Positions 54,150 to 59,767 of a stretch of DNA of 59,767 bases are shown one piece after another. Location of the stretch: positions 1-59,767 of the forward strand of contig CANOEC010000024.1 of the NCBI GenBank assembly GCA_947564735.1. The letters run 5' to 3'. The notes beneath the pieces were generated by a model. It had not been told where the DNA came from. It did no database searches and was given only the letters and a program-made list of their open reading frames with translations. Both the position numbers and the translations under genes were made by a program. Numbering within the stretch: position 1 is the stretch's first letter; each line of letters starts with the position of its first letter. The DNA comes from an uncultured Lachnospiraceae bacterium (GTDB taxonomy: Bacteria > Bacillota > Clostridia > Lachnospirales > Lachnospiraceae).

Positions 54150-55457
54150 TCAATTTTTCAATGCGAGAATGCGCTCTACCGCCTCCAGCAGATTGTCACA
54201 TGTCAGCTCAATCTCCGCCTGATATTTTCCATCCCTGCCTGCATCTCCGGTCAACACAAGCGCCGTATGCGTTCCTGCATTGTTACCCGTCAGCATATCC
54301 CTTGTCGTATCACCTATCATCCAAGATTCTCGCAGATTAATGTGATATTGCTCAACAAACCGGGTCAGCAGTCCCGTCTTCGGTTTTCTACATTCACAGT
54401 CAAATTTATATTCGGGACGCTCTCCGGGAAATCCCTTATCGGGATGGTGGGGACAAAACGCAATATCATCAAGAAAAGCGCCTTCCTGTCCCAGCAGCGT
54501 CGTAAGTTTACGATGAATATTACGTACCTCTTCCATGGTGCACATGCCCTTTGCCACCACTGGCTGATTTGTCACTAAAATCGCCAGATAACCGGATTGA
54601 TTAATCTTCTTGACCGCCTCTGCCGCACAGTCCTCCAGCATCAATTTGTCTTCTGTATCTACCAGACCGTTCTTAACATTCACGGTACCATCTCTATCGA
54701 GAAAAATACACTTCTGCTCCCGTAGCAGATTACGGGATGCCGTATAGCCGGAATGGACTTCCGCTTCTACTACAGACAATCTCTCCACCGTCCCCGCATC
54801 TTTAATATATTCCGGCGACCTATAACCGTAAATCGCCTCTCCGTCTTCTATCATCTTACGGAAAATCTGCTTCTCTAAATCAACTTTCTCCGGTTTGGCA
54901 ACCCTGTCACATACTTGTCCATTTATCACATAAAGCCCGGCATTAACAAGGTTATCGTACCAGTAATCTCTCTCATTATGTTTGGAATCAATCCCCGTAA
55001 TGCGTCCCACTTCATCCTGCCTGATCAAATCTGAATCAAACGGATGGGTATTCGGATGTACAAACAGCGTGCACAAGCTGCACTTCTCACGATGGTATTG
55101 CAACATCCTATTGACATCAATATCCCAGAATACGTCTCCATACACCATAAGGAAATCTTCATTTCCTACCATATCTTTCAGAAAGAAAAGAGCACCTGCA
55201 GTACCGAGAGGCTCTTTCTCTTCCACATAAGAAATAGAGACATTCCATGCTGTCCCATTTCCAAAATAATCTCTAATACAACTGCCAAGATGACCAATAA
55301 TCAATATAATCTCTGTAATTCCGTTCTCTTTACACTTCTCAATCTGCCACTCCAAAAGAGGTTTCCCCAGAATGGGAATCATCGGTTTGGGAATCTCGTC
55401 TCTGGTAATATCCCGCAGCCTCGTTCCTTTGCCGCCTGCCTGTATCACTGCCTTCAC
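54150..55457 (-). CDS. hddC-gmhB: Fused HddC-type nucleotidyltransferase and GmhB-type phosphatase
   Basis: About 435 residues from a GTG start (55457), chosen because AGGAGAGGTAAGG is upstream and the domain begins directly; an open frame extends 61 more codons without support. The N-terminal part (1-235) is a nucleotidyltransferase: IQAGGKGTRLRDIT, KPMIPILGKPLLEW and YGDVFWDID. The C-terminal part (about 248-430) is a HAD phosphatase: FLDRDGTVN (about 252-260), LVTNQP, and the GmhB zinc loop with CPHH and CECRKP. The two perform the last steps to GDP-D-glycero-alpha-D-manno-heptose after HddA. The fusion keeps both activities in one chain. The GDP specificity is inferred from the pathway. 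Confidence 0.9.
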   Translation of the reverse strand: MKAVIQAGGKGTRLRDITRDEIPKPMIPILGKPLLEWQIEKCKENGITEIILIIGHLGSCIRDYFGNGTAWNVSISYVEEKEPLGTAGALFFLKDMVGNEDFLMVYGDVFWDIDVNRMLQYHREKCSLCTLFVHPNTHPFDSDLIRQDEVGRITGIDSKHNERDYWYDNLVNAGLYVINGQVCDRVAKPEKVDLEKQIFRKMIEDGEAIYGYRSPEYIKDAGTVERLSVVEAEVHSGYTASRNLLREQKCIFLDRDGTVNVKNGLVDTEDKLMLEDCAAEAVKKINQSGYLAILVTNQPVVAKGMCTMEEVRNIHRKLTTLLGQEGAFLDDIAFCPHHPDKGFPGERPEYKFDCECRKPKTGLLTRFVEQYHINLRESWMIGDTTRDMLTGNNAGTHTALVLTGDAGRDGKYQAEIELTCDNLLEAVERILALKN

Positions 55458-55467
55458 TGTAATTACC

Positions 55468-56436
55468 TTACCTCTCCTGCACTCCTGACACCCCAAGTAC
55501 ATGTCTGACTGTTCTACGTACAGCATCGTCAGATTCACATTCAGCCGTCCAACCTGCGCGATGCACTTTATCAAGGCAATATGTGAATCTGGGCACATCG
55601 CCTTTCCAGCCCCCGGCTCCTCCGGTAAAATGATAAACAACGTGCTCCAGTTTCATTTCTTCACAAATAATATCCGCAATACGTTTCACGCTCGTTGCCG
55701 TATTGACGCCTATATTGTACAATGTGACCGGATTCTGTGCATCCTCAATTTCATTCATAAAATATAAAATGGCTTCCACCAGATCCGCGACATAAATATA
55801 CGGTTTCGTCTGATTACCATCCCCCAGAATCTCCAGATTATCGGAATCATTCTGCAGCTTCCTGACAAAATCAAAGATAACGCCATGTGTAAGATGGGGA
55901 CCAATCACATTTGGAAAGCGGAATATCAACGCTTTAAAATCATTCATATAGCTAAACGCACTAATCAACGCCTCACTTCCTAATTTCGCAGCGCCATAAT
56001 AGGAAATCGGTTCCAGATTCGGCGTATTTTCATCCAACAGTATTCCCGGCTTGTCTCCATAAACTGCAGAAGTTGACGCGAAGAAAAATTTCTTTACTCC
56101 ATATTCCCTCATGACGGAAAGAAGATTAAATGTCGTCGTATAAGTATTACGGTACTCCACATCCGGATTTTTTGCACTTGCCTGAATATCTGAATTTGCA
56201 GCCAAATGAAAGACATACTCCGGTTTCTCCCTTTTAAAAACTTTGGACAAAAAATCTCTGTCACAAATGTCGCCTTCATAAAGTATAAAAGAGGGATGAG
56301 CCATTGCCATATTCAAGTTATCCGTGTTGCCTAAAGACATGTTGTCAATACACACAACCTGATGTCCCTTGTCCAAAAGCGCTTCTATTAAATTACTGCC
56401 TATAAATCCGGCGCCGCCGGCTACTAATACTTTCAT
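55468..56436 (-). CDS. NAD-dependent epimerase (GalE-like SDR)
   Basis: A 322-residue extended SDR: VLVAGGAGFIGSNL (3-16), HLAANSDIQAS, ASTSAVYGDK and YYGAAKLGSE with the catalytic Ser, Tyr and Lys, then RFPNVIGPHLTHGVI. The motifs match the UDP-glucose 4-epimerase group. It lies within the heptose genes (HddA upstream, HddC-GmhB 10 bases downstream), so it may act on GDP-heptose or another nucleotide sugar of this polymer rather than on UDP-galactose. AAAAGGG lies just before the ATG. Confidence 0.88.
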   Translation of the reverse strand: MKVLVAGGAGFIGSNLIEALLDKGHQVVCIDNMSLGNTDNLNMAMAHPSFILYEGDICDRDFLSKVFKREKPEYVFHLAANSDIQASAKNPDVEYRNTYTTTFNLLSVMREYGVKKFFFASTSAVYGDKPGILLDENTPNLEPISYYGAAKLGSEALISAFSYMNDFKALIFRFPNVIGPHLTHGVIFDFVRKLQNDSDNLEILGDGNQTKPYIYVADLVEAILYFMNEIEDAQNPVTLYNIGVNTATSVKRIADIICEEMKLEHVVYHFTGGAGGWKGDVPRFTYCLDKVHRAGWTAECESDDAVRRTVRHVLGVSGVQER

Positions 56437-56466
56437 ATCCCTTTTCCTTTTCCATTCCTATTTACT

Positions 56467-56495
56467 ATAATATCTGAATATAATCTGACATACAA
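56467..56495 (-). promoter_or_regulatory. Possible internal promoter before the GalE-like gene
   Basis: On the minus strand TTGTAT (56495-56490) and TATTAT (56472-56467) are spaced by 17 bases in the 86-bp gap after HddA. AT-rich sequence raises the chance of a false match. Confidence 0.35.
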
Positions 56496-56522
56496 TATAA
56501 TCAACTCCTTATTTCCTGTCTA

Positions 56523-57506
56523 TCACCAATACCTGTCGCCAATATACACGACTGAAGTACCATCATATTCAAAACGGAAATCAAAACGTTTAAGTCCCAT
56601 CGCCTCTTCCAATGCAGACTGCCTTTCTTTCTCACAATAAAACAATAAAAATCCACCGCCGCCGGCTCCCAGAAGCTTTCCCCCCATCGCACCATTCTGC
56701 ATTGCACGCTCATACATCTCATCAATTGCCTGTCCGCTGATACCGCTGGCAAGCTGCCTTTTCAACTGCCAGCCTTCATTTAGGATACGCCCAAATTCGG
56801 ATGTATCATTCTTCTCCAATGAGGTCTTCATTTCACGAGCCAGATTACACATTTGAAGTAAATTATTCGTCTTGTCCGCCTGTGAAATGCTTTGCTTCTG
56901 CTCCGCGAGAATCTTATTTGCATCATGTGTAATTCCTGTATAGAACATTACTAAATTATCTTCCAATACATGATAAGTGTCCCTGCTCATAATAATCGGT
57001 TCAACCGTCACCATGTCATTCTGATGAAACGTAATCAAATTCAGACCGCCGCATGCCGCCGCATATTGGTCCTGTTTTCCAATAGGCGCCCCCAGCTTTT
57101 CAATTTCGACCTTACATGCTTCTTCCGCCAGTTTTGTCTGTGACACATACTTTCCTTTGTAGCAGTTCAGTGTATGTAACAACCCAACCGTAAACGCGCT
57201 GGAGGAACCAAGACCTGTCCCACTTGGAACATCCGCAGTCGAAACGATCTCCACGCCACTCACATCCATATCTGTCAACACCTGCTTCATAATTCTGTGC
57301 TTAATCTGACTTACATCATCCACAATCTCATTCTGGGAATACTTGAGTGCTGTCTGATTCTCATTAAAATATGGATGAACTGAGATATACATATATTTAT
57401 TGATAGAGGTGCTCAACACGCACCCACCATGTTTTCTGTAGAAATCTGCCATATCACTTCCGCCGCCACAAAAGCTGACGCGAAAAGGGGTTTTTGTAAT
57501 AATCAT
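56523..57506 (-). CDS. hddA: D-glycero-D-manno-heptose-7-phosphate kinase
   Basis: A 327-residue GHMP kinase. It starts IITKTPFRVSFCGGGSDM, has the ATP loop PSGTGLGSSSAF near 92-103 and the late GAMGGKLLGAGGGGFLLFY motif. Among GHMP kinases this N-terminus is that of HddA, which phosphorylates the anomeric position of the heptose. The ATG at 57506 has GGAG six bases away and lies 2 bases after the stop of the acyltransferase gene, so they are coupled. It connects GmhA with the fused HddC-GmhB protein. Confidence 0.93.
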   Translation of the reverse strand: MIITKTPFRVSFCGGGSDMADFYRKHGGCVLSTSINKYMYISVHPYFNENQTALKYSQNEIVDDVSQIKHRIMKQVLTDMDVSGVEIVSTADVPSGTGLGSSSAFTVGLLHTLNCYKGKYVSQTKLAEEACKVEIEKLGAPIGKQDQYAAACGGLNLITFHQNDMVTVEPIIMSRDTYHVLEDNLVMFYTGITHDANKILAEQKQSISQADKTNNLLQMCNLAREMKTSLEKNDTSEFGRILNEGWQLKRQLASGISGQAIDEMYERAMQNGAMGGKLLGAGGGGFLLFYCEKERQSALEEAMGLKRFDFRFEYDGTSVVYIGDRYW

Positions 57507-57508
57507 AC

Positions 57509-58549
57509 TCACTCCACCAATCTTTTGCAAATTTTCAAGGGTATTTTAGAAATTAAAAAAGCAACTGTATATGAAATTATCCAGATTACCAAACACTGTG
57601 TAAAAGTTCCTGTTTTCCCCCTTAATTTAAGGAGATTTCCTATGCCATAATGAATACAAAAAACTCCCGGTGTATATCGGGCAAACCATTTTATCAGTCC
57701 TAAAACCTTAATTGGAAGCCATCCAAATGGAACTGCCATAAACAAAATCACTATTGTTGCTGCCATACATATATAATACAAACCACCATAACCAAAATGC
57801 TGCTCAAGCATATAAAATACTGAAAATTTCAACAAAAAAATCAGAATGCATACACAACCAATCACACAAATCCATCTGGCAGATATTCTTTCTCCTATTC
57901 TATAATAGGAAAATACCATTCCAATACAAGCATATGGTATCATCTCCGCAATTCTGCCACAAGAGTATCTGCATTCATATGCCCATTCTCCAAATATATT
58001 ATAATTTATTCCCGAATATTGCATCCATAAGGCAAAAAAAGTTATACCTATTAAAACCGTGAATGCTCTATTTGATGGTATAAAATAAAAAACAGCAAAA
58101 ACAATACAAGTTAATATAATAAGGTCGGTCTGAAACCATAAAGGTGGAATCAGATTTGCATTGCATCCAAACATCAACTGCCATACCAAATCGCGAATGC
58201 CATAAACTAATTTCATATCAAAAACTAAATCTAATATAAAATATACCAAATAATATATGAGTGCCCATCCTATATATGGAATAAGCAATCTCACCACCCT
58301 TGCTTTAAATATGCCAATATTCTTTTTCAATATACCATTCGTTAAAAAATAAAACGACAAAATCATAAACACAGGAACTGCCAATAATTGTAATTTGACA
58401 AAAACCTTTAAACAAACCGGAATGTCTGAAATATCTTCAAATAACCAGTAGTGGCATAAAACAACCTCAAATGACATAATAATTTTTAAGGCTGCCGCCC
58501 CATAATGATAGCCATCATCTATCTTATTACTGCACTCACTTGTGCACAT
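57509..58549 (-). CDS. Acyltransferase family 3 membrane protein
   Basis: A 346-residue protein with about ten membrane helices. Near the start LKIIMSFEVVLCHYWLF holds the conserved His, then VPVFMILSFYFLTNGIL and RVVRLLIPYIGWALIYYL follow, typical of Acyltransferase_3 proteins (OafA/WecH type) that O-acetylate cell-surface sugars. The usual R in the R/K-x10-H motif is not clear here. GGAGG lies 7 bases before the ATG at 58549. It has its own promoter and begins the unit that runs through HddA to GmhA. It would be a fourth O-acyl transfer system of the window. Confidence 0.85.
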   Translation of the reverse strand: MCTSECSNKIDDGYHYGAAALKIIMSFEVVLCHYWLFEDISDIPVCLKVFVKLQLLAVPVFMILSFYFLTNGILKKNIGIFKARVVRLLIPYIGWALIYYLVYFILDLVFDMKLVYGIRDLVWQLMFGCNANLIPPLWFQTDLIILTCIVFAVFYFIPSNRAFTVLIGITFFALWMQYSGINYNIFGEWAYECRYSCGRIAEMIPYACIGMVFSYYRIGERISARWICVIGCVCILIFLLKFSVFYMLEQHFGYGGLYYICMAATIVILFMAVPFGWLPIKVLGLIKWFARYTPGVFCIHYGIGNLLKLRGKTGTFTQCLVIWIISYTVAFLISKIPLKICKRLVE

Positions 58550-58597
58550 GAACCAACCTCCATCAACCCTGTCTTGCAACTCCAGTATTATTTTTCT

Positions 58598-58626
58598 ATC
58601 ATAAACTTATTTTATCACTTTTTCAA
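58598..58626 (-). promoter_or_regulatory. Promoter of the acyltransferase-heptose operon
   Basis: On the minus strand TTGAAA (58626-58621) and TATGAT (58603-58598) are spaced by 17 bases, about 50 bases before the acyltransferase start at 58549. The same -35 hexamer and spacing occur at the promoter of the long operon (39927-39955). Confidence 0.55.
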
Positions 58627-58644
58627 GTATAGAAGTGGTACTCT

Positions 58645-59475
58645 CTACATCCGCAGCCACCCTTTACACCATATATCTTTCGTGGAATGATTCACTTCCC
58701 ACTGTTTCGGTGCAATCACTATCTTCTCCGGATTTAGATTCAGCCATGCCCCCCACCAGCTAAAGCTGCTGTTCGCTACGATATTATCTTTACATGCCGC
58801 CATCAATGCCATATCCAGATTGTCCGTTGCAGGAACCCCACTATCCTCTATGATGAAAATATTTTCTCCTTGGAAATTTTTCATCGCCCATGGAATATCG
58901 TTGGTAAATATATAGAAACACACATTTTCTTTTCTTTCCTGTATATACTTCATTGCCCGCATATAATATTCCATCGTTATCGTTCCATACAATTCTTGAT
59001 GTTCCAGATAATCCCCCCTGCGTATATGCATGGAAACCGACTGCTTACTTTTAATCTCTTCTAATATCTTCTTCTGATAAACGGTAAACTGCTTAGGGAA
59101 TCTATACATCTGCCGTACTTCTTCTTTCACATCTGCAAAATACTTCTCTGATTGCCAATAACCATTCAAATATACGTCGTCCAGTCTTAAAACTTTCTTA
59201 TCAAATACACCAGTCGCTTTCTCTTCGTAACACCGACATCGCTTTGGAAAAATACGATACTCCCATCTCTTTATAATATTCCTGTTCTCTCTGTCCCTCA
59301 AATATTCTAATGCTATCTCTTTATCAATTACATCATATTGAAAACCAAAAAAGTCTATAAGAGGCTCGTGGGAAAAATCTACATAAACCTCTTTACCCAT
59401 TTTAATCAATTGCCTGTATAGGGCAAATCCAAACATTTGATTCCCCAGTTGTCCCTGTATATTAACCACTACCAT
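58645..59475 (-). CDS. Family 11 glycosyltransferase (alpha-1,2-fucosyltransferase-like)
   Basis: A 276-residue protein with the GT11 landmarks: GQLGNQMFGFALYRQL at the start, VSMHIRRGDYLEHQ (the donor-binding HxRRxDY motif, about 146-159), and the late ANSSFSWWGAWLN. These enzymes transfer L-fucose from GDP-fucose in alpha-1,2 linkage. No GDP-fucose genes (gmd, fcl) are in the window, so the donor is either made elsewhere or is another GDP-sugar such as the heptose from the neighbouring genes. The ribosome site is weak: GGAG lies 18 bases before the ATG. Confidence 0.92.
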   Translation of the reverse strand: MVVVNIQGQLGNQMFGFALYRQLIKMGKEVYVDFSHEPLIDFFGFQYDVIDKEIALEYLRDRENRNIIKRWEYRIFPKRCRCYEEKATGVFDKKVLRLDDVYLNGYWQSEKYFADVKEEVRQMYRFPKQFTVYQKKILEEIKSKQSVSMHIRRGDYLEHQELYGTITMEYYMRAMKYIQERKENVCFYIFTNDIPWAMKNFQGENIFIIEDSGVPATDNLDMALMAACKDNIVANSSFSWWGAWLNLNPEKIVIAPKQWEVNHSTKDIWCKGWLRM

Positions 59476-59679
59476 AGTCAGTTGCTTAGCTACTCCTTCT
59501 CCCCCTTGACAACAAAATGCAAATAAACAGATTTTTCTTGCCGATGCGGAAATGTTATTTTATTTTAATTATAACATCATCACCGCCGTTTGGGGAATGA
59601 TTTTTAACGCTTGATTCTTTCACAATAATAACTCATATATAATTTTAACCGTGACACAAAATTAAGTAAGACAAAATAA

Positions 59680-59740
59680 AATAACATCGATATAAATGGG
59701 CAAGAGACTATTTCTCTTGCCCATTTATATCGATGTTATT
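59680..59740. terminator. 28-bp perfect inverted repeat, probable terminator
   Basis: The arms 59680-59707 and 59713-59740 are exact reverse complements of 28 bases, with a 5-base loop. On the minus strand it is followed by ttattttattttg. The loop and right arm overlap the end of an open frame that enters from the right edge. The perfect length exceeds what a terminator needs. The 204-bp stretch from 59476 to 59679 is AT-rich and holds no gene I can see. Confidence 0.65.
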
Positions 59741-59767
59741 CACTTCAAGATATTCCTTAAACATACT
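59708..59767 (-). CDS. C-terminal end of a gene running off the right edge
   Basis: On the minus strand the last 60 bases read in frame as 19 codons (SMFKEYLEVNNIDINGQEK) ending in TAG at 59708-59710. The amino-acid make-up is normal for a protein C-terminus, and the terminator-like hairpin lies at its end. With this little sequence the product cannot be named, and chance is possible. Confidence 0.35.
   Translation of the reverse strand, partial: SMFKEYLEVNNIDINGQEK

Noticed and set aside
54150-55640. Longer start (55640) for the fused HddC-GmhB gene
   Set aside because: The extra 61 codons overlap the epimerase gene, show no family match, and a GTG with a good ribosome site lies at the true domain start.

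Overview
The window is about 60 kb of a low-to-mid GC bacterial chromosome that looks like a Firmicute, most likely a Lachnospiraceae-type Clostridium. The inference rests on GGAGG-type ribosome binding sites before almost every gene, sigma-A type promoters, and a secreted protein at 16357-17295 with repeats I associate with Lachnospiraceae surface proteins. No rRNA, tRNA, CRISPR array, transposase or integrase was found.

About three quarters of the window encodes surface polysaccharide synthesis and modification. From the left: an SGNH esterase, a GT-C-like membrane protein, a family 2 glycosyltransferase, two MBOAT acyltransferases and an SGNH partner (56-8865). Next is a minus-strand operon with a YdjC-type deacetylase, a GtrB-like glycosyltransferase, a UDP-glucuronate epimerase, a UDP-glucose dehydrogenase and a GT8 enzyme (8942-14361). 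After that come a family 2 glycosyltransferase, an ImmA/IrrE-type peptidase and the secreted repeat protein (14674-17295).

A long minus-strand operon, apparently starting from a promoter at 39927-39955, runs from 39877 to 17443. It encodes a pyruvyltransferase-like protein, an MBOAT/SGNH pair, a NeuA-NeuB-NeuC set for a CMP-nonulosonate (sialic or legionaminic type) with a free-standing CBS protein, two polytopic GT-C-like proteins, an HMG-lyase-type aldolase, a thiamine-diphosphate enzyme, an AT-rich membrane protein of unknown role, and a CDP-hexose set (two RfbF-like, RfbH, RfbG, a reductase, a glycosyltransferase). The thiamine-diphosphate enzyme beside RfbF/G/H suggests a branched-chain CDP-3,6-dideoxyhexose of the yersiniose kind. 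The right end (53549-59475) holds GmhA, a fused HddC-GmhB, a GalE-like epimerase, HddA, an acyltransferase and a GT11 enzyme: a GDP-D-glycero-D-manno-heptose pathway with decoration enzymes.

Between these two polysaccharide parts lies an island of six unrelated genes (40111-53390). From a central divergent promoter region, a SLATT/DUF4231-like membrane protein and a 1127-residue HD plus GHKL-ATPase protein run left. An Ig-like protein and a 1224-residue LamG-like membrane protein run right. Converging on them is a pair of a 1000-residue TIR/DUF4062-like TPR protein and a DUF1704 (MATCAP-like) metallopeptidase. The architecture resembles bacterial conflict or immunity modules. It is the best candidate in the window for an undescribed system; that reading is inference and untested.
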